Origin: Flavimaribacter sediminis
Lineage (GTDB): Bacteria > Pseudomonadota > Alphaproteobacteria > Rhizobiales > Rhizobiaceae
NCBI RefSeq assembly: GCF_019492055.1
Contig: NZ_JAICBX010000001.1
Coordinates: forward strand, 186,001-250,000
Reading direction: 5' to 3'
Length of the DNA stretch: 64,000 bases
Shown: positions 8,778 through 18,355 of the stretch, one piece after another
Layout of the letters: each line of letters begins with the position of its first letter
Position numbering within the stretch: the stretch's first letter is position 1
Notes under the pieces: generated by a model
The model's database searches: none
Seen by the model: only the letters and a program-made list of their open reading frames with translations
Told to the model about the DNA's origin: nothing
Made by a program: the position numbers and the translations under genes

Positions 8778-9521
8778 TTATTCGTCTGCCGCCAGGGCGT
8801 TTTCAATGCCGTCGATCTGTGAGCCGAGATCGAATTCGAAAGAGGACAACGCCTCGACGGACGTGTCTTCCGAAAAACCTTCCGGATCCTGCCGGCGCAT
8901 GACCTCGATCGCCTTGTCGCGTTCGATCAGGCTCCATTCGATCTGCGGCCGGAAAAGCTGCAAGGCCGCCTTCAGCCAGCGCGTCGTCAAGGCGTATTCC
9001 TCGTTGTCGAGGTCGAAATAATCGAGAAGCCGGATGACTTCTTCTGCCGGGTATTGCCATTCCGCCGCGACCCATCGATTTGTCGTGAAGACGCGAATCG
9101 GAGTCCCGGAATGGTCGAATGAGATCGCGACGAGATGGCACAGGCCGCCATTCTCGAAATCGGGTTCGGGCGGCAATGCGATCGGTTCGACGCCGTCTGC
9201 GACGTGTTCCGTGTAAACGAAGAGATGGAAGTGACCGTGTTCGGTCCAGGGGCGCGCTTCCTTGTCTTCGGAATGGGCGTGATAGAACCACACTGCGCCC
9301 TTCTTCTTGTCGCGCACGTCTCCCGGCGGATAGTGCCGCCACATGGTGAAGGGATCGGGGGAGGTGGAGCCCAGCACGTCGATGAGGATGTGCTTGTCCT
9401 GCTGCGCGGCCTCCTGAAGCACGCCGATCATATCGTCGGCCGCTTTTTGCATTGCGAGCAGCCTGTCTTTGGGCAGGCTTGCGAAATCGATGCTGGCTTT
9501 GTCGCGTATCGTGATATTCAT
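8778..9521 (-). CDS. Uncharacterised His-rich protein (DUF6969-like)
   Basis: 247 residues, no signal peptide or membrane helix. The conserved-looking core is WRHYPPGDVRDKKKG followed by WFYHAH and EHGHFHLF (roughly residues 61-110), a dense cluster of histidines and aromatics that could bind a metal or a small ligand. I believe this matches the domain of unknown function DUF6969, but that is from memory. The C-terminal third is acidic and helical. It lies directly downstream of the Cys-Gly-Ala repeat peptide gene, separated by a strong hairpin, and upstream of a hydrolase gene in the same orientation. A role in making, carrying or sensing the peptide is a guess based on position only. Confidence 0.75.
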   Translation of the reverse strand: MNITIRDKASIDFASLPKDRLLAMQKAADDMIGVLQEAAQQDKHILIDVLGSTSPDPFTMWRHYPPGDVRDKKKGAVWFYHAHSEDKEARPWTEHGHFHLFVYTEHVADGVEPIALPPEPDFENGGLCHLVAISFDHSGTPIRVFTTNRWVAAEWQYPAEEVIRLLDYFDLDNEEYALTTRWLKAALQLFRPQIEWSLIERDKAIEVMRRQDPEGFSEDTSVEALSSFEFDLGSQIDGIENALAADE

Positions 9522-9562
9522 CTTTCCGGTTCCGCTACGCTTTGTTTATGCCAGAAATTGCT

Positions 9563-9585
9563 GGGAGCCGAAAGACACGGCTCCC
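9563..9585 (-). promoter_or_regulatory. Intergenic hairpin (attenuator or mRNA-processing element)
   Basis: GGGAGCCG and CGGCTCCC form a perfect 8-bp stem with a 7-base loop, lying between the stop of the repeat-peptide gene and the start of the His-rich gene on the minus strand. No T run follows in the direction of transcription, so partial read-through or 3'-end stabilisation of the short peptide mRNA is more likely than full termination. Confidence 0.55.
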
Positions 9586-9599
9586 GGCATAGCACCGAA

Positions 9600-9797
9600 T
9601 TAGTCTTTTTTCGCGCCACAAGCGCCACAAGCGCCACAAGCGCCGCACGCGCCGCAGACTTTTTCCTTTTTCGATCCGCAGGCGCCGCAAGCGCCGCATG
9701 CGCCGCAGGAAGACCAGGCCGGGGTCGCTGCGACTGCAGCCGTCAGTCCGCCGCCAACGATCATCATCGCGAGTGCTTTTCTGGATTTGCCGTTCAT
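9600..9797 (-). CDS. Small secreted Cys-Gly-Ala repeat peptide
   Basis: 65 residues. The first ~30 form a signal peptide (basic NGKSRK, hydrophobic [15 protein letters not shown], likely cleavage near PAWSS). The mature part is nearly pure repeat: four Cys in one CGA block, a charged SKKEKV spacer, then five Cys in a second CGA block, ending AKKD. Nine cysteines in about 36 residues suggest a metal-binding or post-translationally modified exported peptide. A good Shine-Dalgarno (GAGGAGA) precedes the ATG. Secreted Cys-rich precursor peptides exist in bufferin/HvfA-type metallophore systems, but no MNIO (DUF692) partner is seen here. I do not recognise a named family. Confidence 0.75.
   Translation of the reverse strand: MNGKSRKALAMMIVGGGLTAAVAATPAWSSCGACGACGACGSKKEKVCGACGACGACGACGAKKD
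9613..9709 (-). repeat. 9-bp tandem repeats encoding Cys-Gly-Ala units
   Basis: Two blocks of a 9-bp unit (TGY GGC GCN on the coding strand), five units at 9613-9657 and four at about 9673-9709, separated by codons for a Lys/Glu spacer. Third positions differ between units, so the repeat is kept at protein level rather than being a fresh slippage product. Confidence 0.8.
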
Positions 9798-10056
9798 GAG
9801 TATCTCCTCTGGAAATGACCGAAATCAGTTTCGGCACGCGCAATCTAGACGATCATTTCCTCACCTTTTCTCACGATGGCCGCGAACAAATTCACGCTTT
9901 TGCGAGAGTGAAGTGAAGTGGGAGCGGATTTCGACCATGCCGCGACGTCGTCTCGCCAGCATCGAATTTATGTTGCAATATGCTTTCAATTCACCGCGTC
10001 TCGCACTACAAGCAGCCAAAATTCCGAGCAATCAGTTACGAGGAAACACGCGCGCC

Positions 10057-11706
<1,650 letters not shown>

Positions 11707-11821
11707 GGGCTACTTTCCCATCGGCCGGGTGATATGCGACTGAGAAGCAAATTGCTGGTTGTATCACAATGCAATCAGTGATTTTCTTTTCATATTCAGT
11801 ATTCATATCAAACGGACGTAT

Positions 11822-12937
11822 ATGCTGGAAAGAAACGAGGGAGCCTTCGGCCGCGGACAAACGCCGGCCAGGCATATCGGACGGTTCGAGGGGAATGCGT
11901 CCGAATATTTCGGAATATGGATCGTCAATCTTCTGCTGAGCATAGTGACGCTGGGCATCTACACCGCCTGGGCGAAGGTGCGTCAGCGTCGGTATTTCTA
12001 CGGAAACACGATCCTCGACGGTCATTCCTTTGACTATCACGCCAAGCCGATAGCAATCCTCAAGGGACGCGTGATTGTCGTTGTGGCGCTTGTCATGTTC
12101 CAGGTGCTGAGTTCAATACAACCGTTCCTGATTCTGGTTTTGTTACCAGCCTATATTTTCCTTGCGCCGTGGGTATTCAATCGGGCGCTGACCTTCAATG
12201 CACGCGTGACGAGTTACCGCAACGTTCGCTTTCATTTCCAGGGGCGTTACCGACGAGCCTTGCTCGTGTTTATCGTCATGCCCTTCCTGACCGCCTTTAC
12301 GTTCGGTCTGCTTTACCCGGTCGTATCCAAAATGACCCAGGAATATATTGGCGACAGCACATATTACGGCTCTGAAAAGTTTCACTGCCAGCCGCGGCTT
12401 GGGCCTTATTACAAGAATCTCGGCGCCTGTGTCACGGTCGCCATCGTTGTTCTCGCCGTGACGACCGGCATCGTCTTTACGGTGACGGCGATGCCCTTCT
12501 GGGATGGGCTCGTGGATCGATTGGCGGAAAATCAGGGTGGTTCGACTGGCGATCAAATCGATAACGCTTTCTCCCTCGGCATGTTTTTGATGCTTCTCGC
12601 AGTATATCCGGTGTTTATCCTTTCTTACATCGCCTACAGGGCGGGCGTTCGGAACATCACCTTCAACGCCACCACGATCGCCAACCAGCATCGTCTGCAG
12701 TCCGGTCTGAAAAGGCGCAGATATGTCTGGATCCTTGTCACAAACCTGTTCGCCATGATCTTAACGCTGGGACTTCTCAGGCCATGGGCCTCCGTGCGGA
12801 CATGGCGCTACATTGTCGGGCATACCGCGGTGCTTTCCAAAGGACCACTGGATGATTTTGCCGACAAGGCCGGCGCCGAGGGCTCTGTAACGGCCTCGCA
12901 ATTCCTGGATATCGAGGGTATTGATTTCGGACTTTAG
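11822..12937 (+). CDS. YjgN family (DUF898) membrane protein
   Basis: 371 residues from ATG 11822 (MLERNEGAFG). The family's repeated GxxxxxFxIWIVNLLLSIVTLGIYTAWAKVRQRRYFYGNT block is found near residue 30-60 and a related, weaker copy (NLFAMILTLGLLRPWASVRTWRY) near the C terminus, with about six hydrophobic segments between. Function is unknown for the family. The next gene, 15 bp downstream, encodes an M48 peptidase; YjgN-like and M48 genes are commonly paired, which suggests they act together in the inner membrane. Confidence 0.85.
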   Translation: MLERNEGAFGRGQTPARHIGRFEGNASEYFGIWIVNLLLSIVTLGIYTAWAKVRQRRYFYGNTILDGHSFDYHAKPIAILKGRVIVVVALVMFQVLSSIQPFLILVLLPAYIFLAPWVFNRALTFNARVTSYRNVRFHFQGRYRRALLVFIVMPFLTAFTFGLLYPVVSKMTQEYIGDSTYYGSEKFHCQPRLGPYYKNLGACVTVAIVVLAVTTGIVFTVTAMPFWDGLVDRLAENQGGSTGDQIDNAFSLGMFLMLLAVYPVFILSYIAYRAGVRNITFNATTIANQHRLQSGLKRRRYVWILVTNLFAMILTLGLLRPWASVRTWRYIVGHTAVLSKGPLDDFADKAGAEGSVTASQFLDIEGIDFGL

Positions 12938-12952
12938 CATTCGGCCATTGGG

Positions 12953-13993
12953 ATGACGGACAGACGACCGCAGAGTATATCCGGCCGATACTTCGAGCCG
13001 AACAAAAGCAAGTCGCGGCCGGCGCTGCTTTCCCGCAGCGGCTCACGGCTTGAGATAGCCGTCGATGGCGGCCTTGTCGGCGCCTATTCTTCTGATCCCG
13101 AGATTTCGAGCCGGGTCGGAAACATACCGCGGCGTGTTACGCTTTCCGACGGAAGCGTGTTCGAGACGAGCGACAATGACGGGCTGGAACTTTTCTTCGG
13201 GCTCGACAGACATCTGTCTACGCGGTTCTTCGCACTTGAGAAACGCAGCAGATGGACCGCCCTGGTGGCCGTCGTGTGCATTGCGCTAGTGTTCTGCGTC
13301 TATCGTTACGGAATGCCTGTGGCAGCGCGCTTTGCGGCATCGGCTACGCCGGCGATCGTGTCGTCCGCGATCGATCGCGGCGCGCTTGAGACCCTCGACA
13401 AGGTGCTGTTTGAGGCCTCGGTTCTCGAAGTTCATGAGCAGGAGCGCATTGATGCGCTCTTTCGGACGATCATTGACACCGCCGGAAAGGATACAAATGA
13501 TTTTCGTTTGCTGTTTCGCGACGGCGGCGCTATTGGCGCCAACGCCTTTGCATTACCCGGCGGCTCCATCGTCATTACGGACCAGATTGTTCAACTGACC
13601 GAAAACGACGACGAACTGGCCGGCGTTCTCGGCCACGAATTGGCGCATGTGGTCGAGCAACACTCTCTGCAACAGATTTACCGGGCAGTGGGTTGGGTTA
13701 TTGTGGCGGGGCTTGTGGCCGGAGATTCCGGGCAACTGGTCGAGGAGGCCGTCGCCCAGGTGGGCGCTCTGCAGTCGCTTTCCTATTCCCGGGCATTCGA
13801 AACATCCGCAGACATTTACAGCGCCAGACTTATGCATACGCTCGGCCGCAACCCTCTTGCCTTTATAGATCTGCTGGAACGGGTCACGTTGGAATGCGGG
13901 CCATCCTGTGACCATTCCTCGCTGCTGTCGTCCCATCCCGGAACCGTCGACCGGCGTCGCGATATTGAGCAACTCGAGTTCGTTGACCCATAG
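12953..13993 (+). CDS. Membrane-anchored M48 family zinc metallopeptidase
   Basis: 346 residues. A soluble N-terminal domain (1-100) is followed by one membrane helix (about 102-120) and a peptidase domain. The zinc motif HELAH places ligands at H228 and H232 with catalytic E229, and the third ligand is likely the Glu in the later FETSADIYSARLM segment. The N terminus resembles the domain found in YjgN-associated M48 proteins. Expected activity is proteolysis at the membrane, as in Oma1/BepA/LoiP-like quality control. Paired with the YjgN gene (15 bp gap) and probably translated from the same mRNA. Confidence 0.88.
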   Translation: MTDRRPQSISGRYFEPNKSKSRPALLSRSGSRLEIAVDGGLVGAYSSDPEISSRVGNIPRRVTLSDGSVFETSDNDGLELFFGLDRHLSTRFFALEKRSRWTALVAVVCIALVFCVYRYGMPVAARFAASATPAIVSSAIDRGALETLDKVLFEASVLEVHEQERIDALFRTIIDTAGKDTNDFRLLFRDGGAIGANAFALPGGSIVITDQIVQLTENDDELAGVLGHELAHVVEQHSLQQIYRAVGWVIVAGLVAGDSGQLVEEAVAQVGALQSLSYSRAFETSADIYSARLMHTLGRNPLAFIDLLERVTLECGPSCDHSSLLSSHPGTVDRRRDIEQLEFVDP

Positions 13994-14084
13994 ATGACTG
14001 GTTGCGGGCTGAATTCGGCGTCGCTGTCTTTTGCTTTACACCGACAAACTGTACATAGATCACGTAATTGAAAGGACGCTTGTT

Positions 14085-14669
14085 ATGGAAATCATTCCCT
14101 CGCGCAAGATCAACGGTACGGTCGCCGGCGTTTTCGCCGCGCTTGGCGACACGTTCACCACCGAGCCGGTGGACAAGCTGGAACTCAGCTATGAAGGCAT
14201 CGCCGGCGATCATCACGCCGGGATCCTTCGCAAATCCGGATCGCGCGAGCCCTGGTATCCGCGTGGAACCGAGATGCGAAACGAACGGCAGCTCACACTC
14301 CTTTCGCCGGAGGAACTTGCCGAGGTTGCCGCGATCATTGAGATCGAGCGGATCGCGCCCGAATGGATCGGCGGCAATATCACGATTGACGGGATCGCCA
14401 GCCTGTCGATGCTGCCGGCCGCGACGCTGCTGTTCTTCGAGGGAGGCGTGACCCTCAAGGTCGACTTCCAGAACGGGCCATGCAGGATATCGGGAAACGC
14501 CATCGCCGATCACTATCCGGACAAGGACCGCACAACCCTGTCACTGGGCTTCGTGCCGGCGGCCAAGCGCAAGCGCGGTCTGCTTGCCTGGGTCGAGAAA
14601 CAGGGCGTGATTGAGCCCGGTGAAAAGATGTACGCGCAACTCCCCGAACAGTGGATCTACACCGGCTGA
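14085..14669 (+). CDS. MOSC domain-containing protein
   Basis: 194 residues starting at ATG 14085 with AAAGGA upstream. It matches the stand-alone MOSC (molybdenum cofactor sulfurase C-terminal) type: GIAGDHHAGILRKSG near residue 45, NITIDGIASLSMLPAATLLFF in the middle and the conserved Cys motif NGPCRISG near residue 130. MOSC proteins are thought to carry activated sulfur or handle molybdenum-cofactor-linked reductions. Here it is not beside any molybdenum enzyme gene, so its partner is unknown. Confidence 0.85.
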   Translation: MEIIPSRKINGTVAGVFAALGDTFTTEPVDKLELSYEGIAGDHHAGILRKSGSREPWYPRGTEMRNERQLTLLSPEELAEVAAIIEIERIAPEWIGGNITIDGIASLSMLPAATLLFFEGGVTLKVDFQNGPCRISGNAIADHYPDKDRTTLSLGFVPAAKRKRGLLAWVEKQGVIEPGEKMYAQLPEQWIYTG

Positions 14670-14733
14670 AGACAGGCGCGCTGCGGAATCCGATTGCGCC
14701 ACACAATATTGCTGTTGCGACACGTTTCGAAAT

Positions 14734-14755
14734 CATATAAAGATATGTTTATGTG
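14734..14755. promoter_or_regulatory. 22-bp palindromic operator upstream of the ArsR-methyltransferase/metF operon
   Basis: CATATAAAGATATGTTTATGTG at this position pairs with its own reverse complement at 18 of 22 positions, centred on ATAT. It lies about 77 bp before the regulator's start. ArsR-family regulators of methionine/SAM metabolism in Alphaproteobacteria are known to bind ATAAAGATAT-type palindromes, so this is probably the autoregulatory site that also controls metF. Confidence 0.6.
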
Positions 14756-14831
14756 ATTGAATGACGTCGCAGCGTTGATTGCAGGTTGAGACCCGGGTCC
14801 AGCCGATTGCCGCGACCAAAACGGGGAATCG

Positions 14832-15851
14832 ATGCTCGACAGTCGGAAACTCAGCCTGGACAGGACTGTGGACGTGCTCAAGGCCGCTGGCGAGCCGACG
14901 CGCATGCGCCTGCTTGCGCTGATGCTCGAAGGCGATCTGACCGTCACCGACATGACGGAGATCCTCGGCCAGTCGCAGCCGCGCATTTCCAGACATCTCA
15001 AACTGCTCGGCGAAGCAGGACTGGTGGAGCGCTATCAGGAAGGCGCCTGGGCGTATTTTCGCCTCGCATCCGAGGGGCTTGCCGGCGAACTGGCGCGGCA
15101 GGTCATTCAAAGCGTTTCCCCCGCCGATGCGCTTCTGCAAAGGGACGGAGAGCGGCTGGAGGCGGTGAAGTCCGCCCGCGCCGCGCGCGCGCAGGAATAT
15201 TTCAGCCGCAACGCGGCAAGCTGGGACGAATTGCGCTCCCTGCATGTCTCCGACGAGCAGGTCGAGGCGGCGCTGGTCGAGCTGGTCGGCTCGACGCCCT
15301 TCGATTCCATGCTTGATCTGGGAACCGGCACGGGACGCATCCTTCAGCTTTTTTCCGGCCTTTACCGGCGCGGCATCGGCGTCGACGCCAGTCGCGACAT
15401 GCTGGCCGTCGCCCGCGCCCGTATCGACAGGGAAGGCGTGTCCCACGCCTCCGTTCGTCATGCGGATATTCTCAACCTGCCGCTTGATCGCGACTCCTTC
15501 GATCTCGTCACTATCCACCAGGTGCTGCATTTTCTGCAGAATCCGGAAGATGCGATTGTCGAGGCCGCGCGCATGCTTGCGCCCGGCGGGCGCATGATCG
15601 TTGTGGATTTTGCGCCGCACGAACTCGACAATCTGCAGAAGGAACACGCCCATGTTCGCCTCGGCTTTGCGTCTGACGTGATGTCAGGCTGGCTGAAGGA
15701 CGCGGGGCTGACGGTTGAAAAGACAGTCAGCCTGACGCCTGGCAAGAACAGCGGCGAGAAACTGACAGTCACAATATGGCTCGCCCGCGATCCGCGCCTG
15801 CTGATCGCCGACGACGCCGCTCTCTCACACCAAGCGAAAGGAACTGCCTGA
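14832..15851 (+). CDS. ArsR-family regulator fused to SAM-dependent methyltransferase domain
   Basis: 339 residues. Residues ~1-100 are an ArsR winged helix (EPTRMRLLALM ... QSQPRISRHLKLLGEAGLVE). Residues ~120-310 are a class I methyltransferase domain with motif I LDLGTGTGRI and the later DLVTIHQVLHFLQNPEDA and LAPGGRMIVVDF. Such fusions sit next to metF in many Hyphomicrobiales and probably sense SAM or SAH to control methionine and folate C1 genes. The gene ends 2 bp before metF, so they form an operon. Whether the methyltransferase domain is catalytic or only a ligand sensor cannot be decided from sequence. Confidence 0.88.
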   Translation: MLDSRKLSLDRTVDVLKAAGEPTRMRLLALMLEGDLTVTDMTEILGQSQPRISRHLKLLGEAGLVERYQEGAWAYFRLASEGLAGELARQVIQSVSPADALLQRDGERLEAVKSARAARAQEYFSRNAASWDELRSLHVSDEQVEAALVELVGSTPFDSMLDLGTGTGRILQLFSGLYRRGIGVDASRDMLAVARARIDREGVSHASVRHADILNLPLDRDSFDLVTIHQVLHFLQNPEDAIVEAARMLAPGGRMIVVDFAPHELDNLQKEHAHVRLGFASDVMSGWLKDAGLTVEKTVSLTPGKNSGEKLTVTIWLARDPRLLIADDAALSHQAKGTA

Positions 15852-15853
15852 TC

Positions 15854-16777
15854 ATGTCCACACTGCACAGATCGGCCCCGGCTCTGCTCGGCAAAGCCAT
15901 GAACGTATCGTTCGAATTTTTCCCGCCGCGCAGCGGTGACATGGAAAGCCAGCTCTGGGAAAGCGTCATGCGGCTGGCGCCGTTCAACCCGGATTTCGTA
16001 TCGGTGACCTATGGCGCGGGCGGCTCGACGCGACAGCCGACGCTTGCGACGGTTCGCCGCCTTCTTTCGGAAACAGAGTTGAAGCCGGCGGCGCATCTGA
16101 CCTGCGTGAACTCGACGCGGGATCAGGTCGACGCGGTCGCGCGCGAATTCTGGAACGCCGGCGTGCGGCACTTCGTGGCGCTGCGCGGCGATTCGCCAGA
16201 CGGTATCGGCAAGCGCTATCGCCCGCATCCCGAAGGCTACGGAAACGCCGCCGAACTGGTGGCCGGGCTGAAGGCCTTCGCCGATTTCGAAATATCCGTG
16301 TCGGCCTATCCGGAAAAGCACCCCGAAAGCCCGGACTTCATGACCGATATCGACATGCTGAAGCGCAAGGTGGACAACGGCGCGACGCGGGCGATCACCC
16401 AGTTCTTTTTCGACAATGACAGCTATGAGCGGTATGTCGAGCGGGTGCGCCGGGCCGGGATCTACATCCCGATCGTGCCGGGCATTCTGCCGATCCACAA
16501 TTTCGGTCAGGTCGCGGAGTTTGCCGGCAGGTGCGGCGCCTCGATACCGGGCTGGCTCGCGCAACGCTTCGAGGGACTGGACAACGATCCGCAGACCCGG
16601 GCGCTGGTTTCGGCCACCGTCGCGGCGGACCAGGTCATGGACCTCGTCGAACGCGGCGTGCAGGATTTCCATTTCTACACGATGAACCGGGCGCAACTCG
16701 TCTATGCGATCTGCCATCTCCTGGGGCTGCGCGCTCCGGTGACAGGAACCCCGGTGACCGGCAACGCCGCCGCGTAG
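15854..16777 (+). CDS. metF: 5,10-methylenetetrahydrofolate reductase
   Basis: 307 residues from ATG 15854 (the frame is open upstream but overlaps the regulator gene). The TIM-barrel FAD enzyme signatures are present: SFEFFPPRSGDME near the N terminus, the VTYGAGGSTR segment, ALRGDSPDG, and VPGILPI. It reduces methylene-THF to methyl-THF, the methyl donor for methionine synthase. It is the second gene of the ArsR-methyltransferase operon, which fits control by SAM/SAH status. A strong terminator follows 30 bp after the stop. Confidence 0.93.
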   Translation: MSTLHRSAPALLGKAMNVSFEFFPPRSGDMESQLWESVMRLAPFNPDFVSVTYGAGGSTRQPTLATVRRLLSETELKPAAHLTCVNSTRDQVDAVAREFWNAGVRHFVALRGDSPDGIGKRYRPHPEGYGNAAELVAGLKAFADFEISVSAYPEKHPESPDFMTDIDMLKRKVDNGATRAITQFFFDNDSYERYVERVRRAGIYIPIVPGILPIHNFGQVAEFAGRCGASIPGWLAQRFEGLDNDPQTRALVSATVAADQVMDLVERGVQDFHFYTMNRAQLVYAICHLLGLRAPVTGTPVTGNAAA

Positions 16778-16807
16778 CTGATTTTTTGAGTGGCCCTGAA
16801 ACGAGGA

Positions 16808-16835
16808 CGGGGGTGGCTTGCGCCACCCCCGTTTT
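16808..16835 (+). terminator. Rho-independent terminator after metF
   Basis: A 10-bp stem (CGGGGGTGGC with GCCACCCCCG) closes a TTGC loop and is followed by TTTTA. It lies 30 bp after the metF stop. Confidence 0.85.
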
Positions 16836-16889
16836 ACCTTCTGAAACTGTGGAGTCCGTTTTCGGACTCATGCCACCCATGTGTTCTTT

Positions 16890-16967
16890 TTAGAGAAACA
16901 GCATGACCAAGATGAACAAAAACGCTGCACCGATCATCAGGACATTCACCGATCGCGTTAGTCCCAT
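16890..16967 (-). CDS. 25-residue single-helix membrane peptide
   Basis: A short minus-strand reading frame: MGLTRSVNV followed by the hydrophobic stretch LMIGAAFLFILVMLFL and a TAA stop. A perfect AAGGAGG Shine-Dalgarno (16974-16980) lies 6 bases before the ATG, far stronger than most in this window. The peptide would be a single transmembrane helix with a short basic N terminus. It sits alone between the metF terminator and an EamA transporter gene. I do not recognise a family; small hydrophobic proteins of this kind often tune a membrane partner. Expression is not proven. Confidence 0.6.
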   Translation of the reverse strand: MGLTRSVNVLMIGAAFLFILVMLFL

Positions 16968-17240
16968 AGCTGACCTCCTTGAGGTTTACAGCTGAATGCT
17001 ATGATGGAACCAGCGGTGTTGAAAAGAAAATTTGTTGCTGCAATGCGATAACAATGGGCATAACCGCCCCTGCCAGCGGTGCTAACATCATGAAATCAAT
17101 CGCGTTCCTGTGGCGCCAGAAAAATGTGGAACATGGGGACAGATTCACGGGTTTTTCGCAGGTGCGAATCGCGTTCGTGGCGATTTTGTGACACTTTTTT
17201 CACATCCACCGAGGAAAGATGATTCTGTAACGCGCTGAAA

Positions 17241-18146
17241 TCATGCGTGAAATCTTCGCCTGTGAAGCAACCTTCCGTCGATAACCAGAAGTCCGGCCGC
17301 GATCAGGGCGAGGCCAAGCGCGGCGTGGATTGTGAGCGTTTCCCCGAGGAACAGGACGCCGAGCAGGATGGCGCTCGGCGGGACCAGCAGCGTGACCAGC
17401 GATCCGTTGGTTGCGCCGGCGTCCGCTATGATGCGGAAATAAAGAATATAGGCGACCGAAGTCGACAGCACCGCCAGAAGGATGACGGCGCCGACAACCT
17501 CGATCGGCGGAAAGGCGAGCGTCCATGGCTGGTCTATGATGCAAATCAGCGGGATCATGATGAGGGAGGAGGCGCTGAGTTGCCCCGTGGCGACGATCGT
17601 GGGCGCCACGCCGCGAAACGATTTGGCGAATGTCGCTGCAAATCCGTAGCTGATGGCCGCGCCGACAACGGCCAGTTGCGCCCAGATGTGGGCGTCAAAA
17701 CCGGAGAGCGCCGACGGGCCTGTCAGAACCAGCATGCCGACAAGGCCCAGAATGCACCCCAAAGTCCTGGTCGTCGTCATCTTCTCGTCTTCGGTGACGA
17801 CATTTGCGATAATCAGGGTCCAGAGCGGAGTGGTCGCATTGAGAATCGCCGCCAGGCCCGCGCCGATCTGCGTCTGGCCCATGAAGATCAGCGAAAACGG
17901 GATGACGTTGTTGATCGCGCCGAGAACAAGAAAGGAGCGCCAACGCGCGGCAAGTATACGAAAAAGCCCGTTTCGCCCGTGCAGGTAAAGATGGAGCGCG
18001 ATCGCCGCCAGAACCACGCGCAGGAAAACAAGGGTCAGCGGCGGTATCCAGACAACGGCGATCCGCGCGAAAAAGAACGAGGCGCCCCAGATCAGCCCCA
18101 GGGTTACAAGCATCAGCCAGGTGGAAAGCGTCAATCGGTTTTGCAT
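17241..18146 (-). CDS. EamA/DMT superfamily transporter
   Basis: 301 residues with ten hydrophobic segments arranged as two EamA repeats. Typical segments are WGASFFFARIAV in helix 1, INNVIPFSLIFMGQ and AAILNATTPLWTLI in the first repeat, and VTLLVPPSAILLGVLFLGE in the second. Members export amino acids, metabolites or drugs across the inner membrane; the substrate cannot be inferred. Monocistronic, divergent from the CPA2 antiporter gene with about 210 bp between. Confidence 0.88.
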   Translation of the reverse strand: MQNRLTLSTWLMLVTLGLIWGASFFFARIAVVWIPPLTLVFLRVVLAAIALHLYLHGRNGLFRILAARWRSFLVLGAINNVIPFSLIFMGQTQIGAGLAAILNATTPLWTLIIANVVTEDEKMTTTRTLGCILGLVGMLVLTGPSALSGFDAHIWAQLAVVGAAISYGFAATFAKSFRGVAPTIVATGQLSASSLIMIPLICIIDQPWTLAFPPIEVVGAVILLAVLSTSVAYILYFRIIADAGATNGSLVTLLVPPSAILLGVLFLGETLTIHAALGLALIAAGLLVIDGRLLHRRRFHA

Positions 18147-18355
18147 GAATCTCTCTTGCTTTGCGGAGTCTGACGTTAACCGAACCTTTAATTGAAACTA
18201 TCCGCTTCTTGCGCATCAAATCGGGCGTTACTGATTTAAAGGCCATAATTAAAGCAACGAAATCATGCTTCTAAGTTACGAGGTCACTTGTCGCGCGCAC
18301 AACGGCGTGCAAAACTTGCAAGTGTGCATCTGCGAAAGGAGCCGAAACCCGCAAG

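Noticed and set aside
9613-9709. CRISPR-like short repeats
   Set aside because: The repeats are 9-bp coding units without spacers, inside a reading frame.
18176-18191. TTAA-N8-TTAA between the EamA and CPA2 genes, similar to a CtrA site
   Set aside because: The spacing is 8 rather than the consensus 7, and the flanking bases do not match well.
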